Below are positions 55,700-64,000 of a stretch of DNA of 64,000 nucleotides, piece after piece; the first letter of the stretch is position 1; each line of letters starts with the position of its first letter. The notes beneath the pieces were generated by a model. It had not been told where the DNA came from. It was given only the letters and a program-made list of their open reading frames with translations, and ran no database searches. The translations under genes and the position numbers were made by a program. The DNA comes from Phragmites australis (Eukaryota; Streptophyta; Magnoliopsida; Poales; Poaceae): assembly GCF_958298935.1 (NCBI RefSeq), contig NC_084932.1, positions 8,163,501 to 8,227,500 on the forward strand, written 5' to 3'.

Positions 55700-58600
55700 A
55701 TATCACAACATGATACTAAATATCAATGTGTTTGGTAGCACCATTCGACTTGTTTTTACTCGTATAGAAAACTGCGAGTTGATTATCATAGTACAGTGTA
55801 AGTGGCTTTGAAATGCTATTTACCACTCTTAATCCCGAGATAAAATTCTTTAGCCATATAGCCTGTCTTGTAGTCTCATAACATGCTAGAAACTCAGCTT
55901 GCATCGTTGACAATGCCCTAAGTATGTTTGGAGCTTTTCTACGAGATAGCTCCTCCAATGAGGGTAAAGATATAACCTAACATGGATTTCTTAGTGTCCA
56001 CACACCCTGTAAAGTCTGCATCCGAATAACCAACAACTTTGAGGTTATTAAATTTTTTAAATATGAGCATGTAGTTCTTAGAGCCTTGCAAATAACGAAG
56101 ACTTTTTTAACGGCTTTCCAGTGGTCTGGTCCTGGATTTAACTGATATTTGACAAGCATCCTGATCACGAAAGCTAAGTCAGGGCGTGTACATACTTGAG
56201 CATACATAATGCTTTTGATAGCTGAAGCATAAGAAACTGACTTCATCTGATCAGCTTCATATTGGTTCTTCGGATATTAAGATGTCCCAAACTTATCGCC
56301 CTTAATAATAGGAGCAGGCGTGGCAGAACACTTATACATATTGTATTTCTTCAATACTCTATCAATGTATGTCTTTTGAGACAAACTTAATACTCCTTTG
56401 GACCGATCTCGGTGAATCTCAATGCCAAGGATGTAAGTATCTTCACCGAGATCCTTCATATTAAAATTAGATGATAGAAATTTCTTGGTCTCAAACAACA
56501 TATCCTTATCGCTGCTAGCCAACAAGATATCATCGATATAAAGAACTAAGATGGTGAATTTTCTCTCTTTAAAATTTACATAAATTTAGTTATTAACTTC
56601 ATTTTCTTTAAAGCCAAAACTTCTAATAATTTTATCAACTTGAAATGCCATTGCCTAGAAACTTGCTTTAGACCATTAATTGATTTCTTAAGATGACATC
56701 CCAAATGTTTTGTGACTTCCACGACAAAACCTTCTGGTTGAGCCATGTAAGCATTTTCTTCCAAGTCACTGTTAAGGAATGCCGTTTTTACGTTTATTTA
56801 ATGCAACTCTAGATCATAATGTGCTACAAGCGCCATAATTATTCTGAAGGAATCTTTACTGGATACATGAGAGAAAGTTTCATTATAGTCGATCCCTTAT
56901 CTTTCAGAGAAGCCTTTAGCTACAAGCCTTGCTTTTAACCTTTCGATATTCCTCTTAGAGTCATACTTTATTTTGTAGACCCATTTACAGCCTACTATTT
57001 TGGCTCCGTCGGAAATTTCTACTAGGTCTCACACATCATTATCGCTCATAGACTTTAATTCATCCTTTATAGCATTAAACCACTCAGATGAATGCTCACT
57101 CATCATGACCTCTTTATATGAGTTGGGATCTTCTGCCTTCCATATATTATTAACATCTTCATTCATATAGACAACAAAATCATTCGAGATGACAGATCTC
57201 CTGTTACGCTGTGATCTCCTAATCGGTTCATTAGGCATTGCAGGACCAGAACTAGGTACTGCAAGGGACTATTGAGGCTCATTGTTAAGTGTATTGTTAG
57301 GAATTTCAGAGACCTTAAGAGGGGGGTGCACTATCGTTAGTTTCTACTGAAGGTGCAACCACCTGAGGCACAGGGATGTAGGTCTCTTGAATCAACAAAG
57401 TAGGGACATAAACTCGCTTTTCCTCAAGATCAATTTCTGTAGGCTCTAGATCCCTGTTCTCAAGAAATACAGTGTGTTTTGTTTCAACAAACTTAGTGAT
57501 CCTGTCTAGACAGTAGAAGTGATACCCCTTCGATTTCTTGGGATATACAATAAAGTGACAACTAACTATATTAGGATCTAATTTCCCGATATGTCGATTA
57601 AAAACTTTAGATTCAGCTACATAACCCCCCACACACAAATACTTCAAAGAGGGATTTCGCCTAGTTCATAATTCAAAAGGTGTTTTTATAACCGATTTAC
57701 TGGAAACCCGATTAAGAATGTGTGTGGCTGTCTTAAGTGCCTCTATCCATAGTCCAACTAGTAAACTACAATAGCTGAGCATACTTCACACCATGTCCAT
57801 GAGCGTGCAGTTACGTCTCTCAGCTACCCTAGTTTGCTAAGGTTCACCAGGTGTAGAATATTGGGCTACTATGCCATTTTCCAGAAGGAATATGGTAAAC
57901 GGACCAGGTATTTGCCCGTAAGGGGCATATCTCCCATAATACTCTCCCCCGCGATCCGATCTCACTACTTTAATCTTTAGGTTGTGCTGATTTTCTACCT
58001 CGGCCTTAAATATCTTGAATTTATCGAGTGACTCAGATTAATCTTTAATAGGGTAGATATAGCCGTAATGGGAGAAATCATTAGAGAAGGTAATGAATGA
58101 ATCAAAACCATCCACCGATGTCACAGGAAAATGACCACAGATGTCCATGTGAATTAATTCTAATAATCCCATGCTCCGAGTGGCCCCCCTCTTTATTTGC
58201 TTAACGTATTTTCCTTTAATTCAATCTATGTAGTGATTAGAGTCAAAGAAGTCTAAGGGCTAGAGAATCTCTTCCTTAATGAGACACTCCATTCCCCCCT
58301 CAAAATGTGGCCTAAACGACAATGCCATAGTTTCGAAAAAAATCTCATTAATTGTACTTCTCTTTCTCTTATGGCTTACATCACAGATATTCATAGACAT
58401 AGAGGATTCATTAAGAGAAAGTATATAAAGTTTGTCTTGTCAGATGATAAGACCAATAACATCTGAATTAAACTTAAGAATGTACTTATTGTCTCCAAAA
58501 TTACAATTAAAACCATCATCGTCTAATATTGAAACTGAAATGAGATTCCTCCTCATATAAGGAATATAAACTACATTATTCAGTCTAAGAGTGAAACCAC

Positions 58601-58867
58601 TATCAAGAATTAATGGAAGGGATCTGACAGCTTCAACTTCACCTTCCTTCCCATTGGTCACTCTAAGACTTCGCTCCTCCTTTCCTAATGTTCTCGTGGT
58701 TACGAATCCCTGTAATGAGTTGGTAACATTCATAGTGGCACCAGAGTCAATCCACCAAGAATTAAGGAAGAAATTAGCATAAAGAGATTCATTAATGAAT
58801 GTTATTAAATTATTACCCTTTTTTGCGAGCCAATTAAGAAAACTAACACAGTCTTTCTGATAGTGGT
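55700..58867 (-). pseudogene. Copia protease, integrase, reverse transcriptase and RNase H, degenerate
   Basis: Domains in order on the minus strand. Protease: WWIDSGATMNV (about 58770). GAG-pre/integrase zinc region near 58440-58250, with stops. Integrase core: VVRSDRGGEYYG near 57960, followed by a broken stretch with NRVSSKSV and KTPFELW. Connector frames lie at 57647-57315 and 57238-57029 (EPIRRSQRNRR). Reverse transcriptase has LKQVSRQWHFKL, the catalytic YIDDILLAS (about 56520-56545) and ILGIEIHRDRSKG. RNase H has LSTMQAEFLACYETTRQAIW, then YYDNQLAVFYTSKNKSN and a C-terminal KHIDI (55716). At least ten stops or frame changes occur. All catalytic classes are recognisable but the frame is dead. 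The 5' end is cut from gag by the solo LTR. Confidence 0.88.
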
Positions 58868-60307
58868 TGTTAGAGGGTGAACTCCTCAAGCGGGGATTCG
58901 GAGGGACCCCCTTTGAGATTCGGCCGGGGGGATGATTATGAGTCCGCCTTGTACGTGAAATAAATGTGAGTAAATAAGATGCAGGTGGAGTGGATGATCG
59001 GATGCAGGAGGAAGTAAAGGCTCAGGGCATTTTTAGACAGGTTCGGGCTGCACTGAGCGTAACCCTATTCCTGTGTGTATACTATAAATGCTCTGAACAC
59101 GTCTCTCTGAGGATCTGCTGTGTTACAAGAATGTTTGTCTAAGTCTAGAGCTTCGTGCTTCTTCCGTCGTCGTCGTCCGGAGTTTCGTCGGATGTGCCCT
59201 GACCGATCTCCGTCCGATGTGTTCTAAAAACTCATCCCCTTCTCTGGGGAGCCCGCCCCTTTTTTATACCCGGTCGGGGCGGGTGGCGTGCCCAAAAAGG
59301 ATTGGCACAAGTTCCAAGGCACCATAAATGGAAAGCAACCATCATGGACTGCAGCTTGAGGTGACAGGGAGAGTTGAAAACACGCCCCCGTCCGGTCTTC
59401 GTTGTCATCATTCCGCTTTTCAGCGGGTGCAGCGGAGAGGGCCCGCCGGGCAGCGACCGAGCAGTGCCGCGTGCCCGCCCGGTCAGAGCGAGCCTGACAC
59501 AGCAGGGCGGCAGGTGTTGCGCCTCGAGCCCTGCGACGTTATCCTGAGGCGCGCCGGATGATGCGCGATGGGGCCCGCGCATTAAATGTCCCCATGCCTC
59601 CCTACCAGACCGTGGCAGGGACTGACAACAAGCGTGGCGGGAGTGGTTGGAAGTGACAGGCCACGCGCCCTCTTATAGGCAGCATCGGGTCTCTCACCAG
59701 TTGACACCTCACCGCTGAACCCCTGTGGGGACCATCGGCGAAGGACTTCTCAGGCCCTCGGGGAACTGTGAGTGCTCGGGGGACTACTGTTCACAGCTCT
59801 GAGCACTCTCTCTTGGATATGCCCTCTCTTGATCCTCGGGGAACTCGGGTGCTCGGGGACCACTGCTCACGGCCCCGAGCATCCTCTCCTGGAACTTGAC
59901 TGCTCAGGTCCTCGGGGAACTCGGGTGCTTGGGGACCACTGTTGACGGCCCCGGGCACCCTCTCCCAGAACTTGACTACTCGGGTCCTCGGGGAACTCAG
60001 GTGCTCGGGGACCACTGTTCATGGCCCCGAGCACCCTCTTCCGGAATTGACTTCTCTTGTCATCAGGGAACTCGGGTGCTCGGGGACCACTGTTCATGGC
60101 CCCGAGCACCCTCTCCCAGAACTTGGCCTTCTCGGGTCAACGGAGAACTCGGGTACTCGGAGATCACTATTCATGACCCCGAGCACCCTCTCCTGGAACT
60201 TGATCTTCTCGGACCTCGGAGAGATAACCCCTGAGGGAGGGCGCTACGTGGCACTCTGCCATTCTGGCCTCGGGACTCGGGGACCCCTAGTTCCCATGTC
60301 ACCGACA
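58868..60307 (-). repeat. Solo gypsy LTR nested in the copia element, target duplication GTGGT
   Basis: 1440 bp, plus strand TGTTAGAGGGTG to CACCGACA. GTGGT flanks both sides (58863-58867 and 60308-60312). On the minus strand it begins TGTCGGTGACATGGGAACTA, then ggggtccccgag, an LTR start widely seen in grass gypsy elements. The plus-strand gacaggttcgggctgcac near 59039 is the usual R/U5 wording. No internal gypsy sequence is present, so the element was lost by LTR-LTR recombination. Confidence 0.9.
59757..60220. repeat. 76-bp tandem repeats with a 10-bp hairpin, about six units
   Basis: Units start with ctcggggaactcgggtgctc at about 59757, 59835, 59911, 59987, 60062 and 60138. Each has GTGCTCGGGG, a spacer of about 14 bases, then CCCCGAGCAC, a perfect inverted pair in the best copies. 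The array lies in U3 of the solo LTR. Confidence 0.85.
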
Positions 60308-60312
60308 GTGGT

Positions 60313-61060
60313 CCTTCTTGTGGTAGAAGTGGCATCCGTCATCCTTAGGTTCTTGAGAGGTAGGAGCAGGTGGAGCAGGTGCCTTGGGCACTCTCTGTGT
60401 TGTCATGTCGTGCTTAGAGATGAAATGCAACTTCTTCTTAGACTTGAAATCCCCTTCGAATTTTCTTTATTGTTGGGGCTCCTAACTTGATTCACAAAGT
60501 CTTTCTTTTGGGCCCTCACCCTCTCTTCCTCTTGGACCCACATCACGATCATGTTGCTCATAATCCACTTCAACTTCTGAGTGTTGTAGTTTATCTTAAA
60601 ATGAGTAAACTCAGGAGGAAGAGATTCCATAATGAAGTGGACAAGAAAACCCTTAGAGATTTCCATGTTCATACCCTTGAGTTTAGCAGTCATGTTTGTC
60701 ATCATCATGATGTGTTTTCGTAGCTTCTAAATCAGTGTACTAGCATAAACCTTAGAGGTGTCTTTGAGTTGCTCCTCCACAGATGCCAAGTACGGATTAG
60801 CCTTTTCTGAGTTTAGAATTGCTCCTCTTATCGCATCTGATATTGAGTTCCTCATTATCATAAGTGACATACGGTTGGACCGCTCCCACTTCTCAGAAAG
60901 TGCATCATAAGTTTTCTTTAATTTATCATAATTCTCCACACTAATGACGGGAGCAGTGGTAGTATCAACCCTGAGTCCATAGTCAAGGTCCAAAATACTA
61001 AAGACGATTGTAACTTTAGCTTTCTAAGTGGGAAAGTTATTCCCCATAAGTTACTCTATG
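60313..61060 (-). pseudogene. Copia gag of the GATCT element, degenerate
   Basis: Minus-strand pieces read MDLDYGLRVDT, NYDKLKKTYDALSEKWERSN and LMIMRNSISDAIRG (60993-60727), then TKLKGMNMEISKGFLVHFIM and ESLPPEFTHFKINYNTQKLK (60708-60403), and the zinc knuckle start near 60325. This is the UBN2-type copia gag. The zinc knuckle is split by the solo LTR: its second half (HYQKDC) is at about 58850. Stops separate the pieces. Confidence 0.8.
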
Positions 61061-62567
61061 TCGTCAATTGTGGCGGCAATAGAGGAAGTGTTAAGAGTTG
61101 CAGAGAAAAAATGGGTTAGATTAGAAATTTTATCATAAAGAAATAATTCACATGAAAATAACCCTACGTTGGTCTGATTAAAGTTATGCAAAAATTAAAG
61201 TTCTAATCCGTATCACCGTTGGGCAGAAAGCGAAAAAGAATTTGATTAAACACATAAAATGGTGCATAATTGAATTCAACTTTGGTAAGAAGGTAATTAT
61301 GAACCTACATAAATTGATTGTAAATTCTCCGAAAAAATCTTCTCGTTGGTTCCAATTTGTCCAGAGAATTAATCGTGATTTTTTGCATTAATCATCATTA
61401 ATTTTAGGCCATGATCTAGTGCATAAGTGGCTAACATTAAAAATTCACTGGATATGTCCTTAGAAAATGTAAAAGCCCAAAACTTAAAGAAAACGACCCA
61501 ATAGGATCGTTCAGCCTAAAGGCCCCCGTGCCCCCGCGACGCATCCTGGCTATCCATCGCGATCGAACGGTCCACCGGCAATTTCACCCAGAACAAAAAC
61601 GCGACACCCTCATAACCCTAAACCTAATTCATTTCCCCCACTCCCTTTCCGATGTCACTACGCGTGAGAGAGCGGTGGCCGTGCGAGAGAGATCTGGTGG
61701 CACAACGACGTTGGCAAGAGGGAGAGAAAAGGAGAGGCAGAGTGAAGCTATAGAGGCGCTGCCTAAGATCTACCGCTAGCGCATGCATGCGACGGAGTTC
61801 ACATGCGGCATCATCGGTGGGTCTGCGACAGCACCCGATGCATGCGGCGAAAGAGGGGGACTCCGGTGAAGATGTCGATGAGCACGCGAGGAAGACACAG
61901 ATTCATCCACAAGATGTACACAAGGATGGAGAGGACCACACCCGCGATGATGAAACCAAACAAGAAGGGGATCCCACAGGAGAGGATGAACACTGCGGCT
62001 CCGGTGGCGACAATAGGGCACAAAAAGGGTACATAAACATCATGTCCCGCATATGTTTGGTTGAGTTCCTTGGGTTAGGGATTTAGGGCCAAAAGGGGAT
62101 TTAGGGTTTTGGGGATTTTGACTTTCCGGAGGGAATTGGGGGTTCCTTAAGGTTTTTGCTTAGGATTTCATGATTTCCCCAATACTCCTCCTATCATGCT
62201 TACCCAAGTTGAAACTCCCCAAACCGAGCAAAAAGCATGCAAGAACACACATATATGCAAAAAAAATACATCTAATCTGAGCCTTAAAACCCCGAATTCA
62301 TGAGCATGTGAGTCTAATCTGACGCTAATTAGGGCTAATCCACATCAATTAAACGTTAAACAGAAGCAATTAGGGCCTAATCATGCTTAATTGATAACAA
62401 CAATGCTAAGCCTTGATTAATATGGGCCTATTATCACGAGCCGAGCCTAATACACATCAATTAAACATAAACTTGATCACACATGACTAATTGATCATTA
62501 AAAGGCATCATCCGAACATGAACTTGATCTAATTAGGTCTAAAAGGACTTGATCAGAGGCTAGAGTT
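61061..62567 (-). other. Long leader of the GATCT copia element
   Basis: About 1.5 kb between primer-binding site and gag, longer than is usual for copia elements. The flanking parts are AT-rich. The middle (61500-62080) is GC-richer and holds a hydrophobic ORF. The plus-strand text near 61600-61650 (cataaccctaaacctaattc) reads like a plant gene leader. Confidence 0.5.
61811..62074 (-). other. Hydrophobic 88-codon frame in the copia leader
   Basis: The stop-to-stop frame reads PKELNQTYAGHDVYVPFLCP, then VATGAAVFILSCGIPFLFGF and IIAGVVLSILVYILW, with a basic end LFRRMHRVLSQTHR. It predicts two or three membrane helices. No ATG opens the hydrophobic part and I do not recognise the protein. A fragment captured from a host membrane-protein gene is possible. 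Confidence 0.3.
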
Positions 62568-62580
62568 GCTCTGATACTAA
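62568..62580 (-). other. Primer-binding site of the GATCT copia element
   Basis: The plus strand tgctctgatacta gives TAGTATCAGAGCA on the minus strand, one base inside the 5' LTR. This matches the initiator tRNA-Met type apart from its first bases. Confidence 0.8.
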
Positions 62581-62581
62581 T

Positions 62582-63100
62582 TGTTGGGTCTAAACCTTAG
62601 CTAATCAACATGATGGCCTAGCTCTAAATCAAGCACCCATAATTGCGGAAGCATGAATGTGTACCTGTGTTCGGAGACGCCATTAGTGATCTGAGATGTG
62701 GATTGGTGAAGTAGGCATGGTCGTGCTTGGTGATGAGAATCGGAGCCATATAGATCGTCGGTGATGTTGTCGTGGGCTTGACATAGTGGTCGTAGGTGTG
62801 ACTGGTGTGATGTAGAGCTTCACGAAGATGATTAGAGAAGTCCAGTGGCGGCCTTCGCCTCGCTGCTACACCCTTATGATCGCGTTAGGGTTTAGGTTGT
62901 GTGGGGTAGGCTAAACCTCACAGGAACCTTAGCCCATGAGGTGTCGGCTCACCCTTTTTTATGTGGCACAGCGCAAGATGAGACCGCAACGAATGGTTGG
63001 TTGCGCTTTCGAACAAAGCGCGGGATGAGGGCAACATGACCCCCTTGGACTTGGTAGTTAGTTGGGATATGTGACCATTAGAGCTGAGATCAATCCAACA
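62582..63100 (-). repeat. 5' LTR of the GATCT copia element
   Basis: 519 bp, TGTTGGGTC to ATCCAACA, followed by GATCT at 63101-63105. Same orientation and content as 54854-55370. Confidence 0.92.
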
Positions 63101-64000
63101 GATCTCACCACAAGCCTTTCTTCCGGTCACTTGCCACTGTCTTCACTTCGGAGCTTGAGCCACCAAGACAAGAGTCTCTGCATCCCCATACAAGAGTTTG
63201 CCACTCCATACCAAGTCAAAGGGTCAACAAGCATGACCCACCAAGGCTCACCATTCTGATAATTCACCAAGACTTCAAGGTGTCGACGTACCGCTTGGTA
63301 CAATGTAGGAACACTCATTGATCCCTTCTCTAGGCAACAACACCTAGCAACAACGTACTCTCTCTAGACCTATTAGTACTAGTCACTCTCTAATCTTATG
63401 TTTAATTTCCTTAGATGATCACTTTTAGCACTTTGGTGGCTTGGATGTCTTCTGAGGTGCCTATGAACTAATCGTTACTCCAATGGCTCAACTTTTCTAC
63501 ATACGCCAGATGATCCGATGTAAGTAGCATTGTACTCACCAAACCATGCGGCATGTACATTCTCCACGAACTAACTGTTGGAACCTCACTTGCAGAACAT
63601 CCGGCGTGTTCATCAGCTCTATTGCCGGACCATTCGGCATGTACACTCGAGCCGACCAAGCCACTTCTTCACTATTCATTGTCTGGCGTGTAGATATTCA
63701 AAGCACCGGACCATCCAGTGTGTACAACCACACCAAACTAGCTGTTGAAACTTTCTCTAAAAAAATCATTCTGGTGCAACCATTCGGCGTATACAATACC
63801 GAGCGGCGGACCATCCGGTGTGTTCAAACACTTAAACCTTCTTCTAAAGAACACTCTAGCGTTGCCAACTTCCCATCACCGGACCATCCGATGAGTTCAA
63901 CACCTTAAGTATCCCTTCTGAACAGATGCTTCGATGTGTACAAATGCTGAAGCGTTGGATCATCTGATGAGAACATTTTTCTTGGGACTTCTTCCAATTT
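63101..64000 (-). repeat. Outer part of the split LTR with CCGG-palindrome array
   Basis: Continues the LTR of 54433-54853 after the GATCT site (63101-63105 is the duplicated target). The reverse complement matches 5131-5480 (gacatccaagccaccaaagt, aagtgatcatctaagg). From about 63500 to the window end there are about seven copies of a motif like accggaccatccggtgtgta or a variant, spaced 30-80 bp, which suits an LTR U3. The LTR start lies beyond the window. Confidence 0.75.

Larger units (their letters stand above)
54854..63100 (-). mobile_element. Full-length Ty1/copia element with target duplication GATCT
   Basis: 8247 bp including a nested solo LTR (58868-60307), so about 6.8 kb of its own sequence. 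LTRs are 54854-55370 and 62582-63100. GATCT lies at 54849-54853 and 63101-63105. Polypurine tract, primer-binding site, gag, protease, integrase, reverse transcriptase and RNase H are all present on the minus strand but broken by stops and frameshifts. The first 100 aligned LTR bases differ at five positions, so the insertion is not recent. It lies within the older LTR of 54433/63106. Confidence 0.92.

Noticed and set aside
59757..60220. Regular repeats that could suggest a CRISPR-like array
   Set aside because: The whole 76-bp unit is repeated, with no unique spacers, and it lies inside an LTR with a target duplication in a plant genome.
1..64000. A coordinated novel gene system in the window
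   Set aside because: Apart from PSB33, coding text belongs to recognisable transposon proteins or decayed host-gene pieces, and no cluster of intact unknown genes shares orientation, spacing or promoter signals.

Overview
This is a plant nuclear window and almost certainly a grass (Poaceae). The evidence is very GC-rich first exons with Ala/Arg-rich N-termini, GT-AG introns, and dense nests of Ty1/copia, Ty3/gypsy and CACTA elements with LTR types common in grass genomes. I cannot name the species. There is no bacterial or organellar signature, and no tRNA gene, rRNA gene or CRISPR array.

Only one gene looks intact. It is a three-exon chloroplast gene at 39656-41681 (+) that I recognise as PSB33/LIL8, a thylakoid Rieske-like protein linked to photosystem II. 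A second host gene, an intronless DUF579 glucuronoxylan methyltransferase (GXM-like) at 23797-24758 (+), is broken by four frame changes and an internal deletion. A fragment of a plasma-membrane H+-ATPase gene with introns retained lies at 49156-49800 (-), inside a chimeric repeat-flanked segment. Several short exon-like pieces of unknown genes lie in or beside CACTA elements.

Layout. 1-4290: relics of a CACTA element (subterminal repeats, Transposase_24-like ORF) and tandem repeats. 4330-5130: an element with long inverted repeats. 5131-9388: a gag-only copia-like LTR element (+). 9389-12025: 5' half of a copia element (-). 12039-13711: a DUF4283-type ORF1/gag relic (-). 13707-16065: 5' part of a gypsy element (-). 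16066-18600: a LARD-like non-coding retroelement (+). 18759-21327: 5' part of another copia element (-). 21328-23021: end of a CACTA element. 23797-24758: GXM-like pseudogene. 25181-26860: a degenerate CACTA and an LTR. 27015-28740 and 29001-31377: two short CACTA elements with both ends visible. 33786-38174: a gypsy element with target duplication CATCC and a second gypsy fragment nested in it. 38882-39182: a hAT-type MITE upstream of PSB33. 42979-48050: a non-autonomous LTR element with target duplication CATAT. 48841-50580: the chimeric segment with the ATPase fragment. 51630-53310: a CACTA-like element. 54433 to the window end: a three-deep nest. Its outer LTR is split by a full-length copia element (54854-63100, target duplication GATCT), which is itself split by a solo gypsy LTR (58868-60307, target duplication GTGGT).

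I found no gene set that behaves as a novel system. The most informative points are the reconstructable insertion histories, the captured host-gene fragments, and an overlapping upstream ORF in a strong start context in the PSB33 leader. All alignments were read by eye, so percentages and element borders without a target duplication are approximate.
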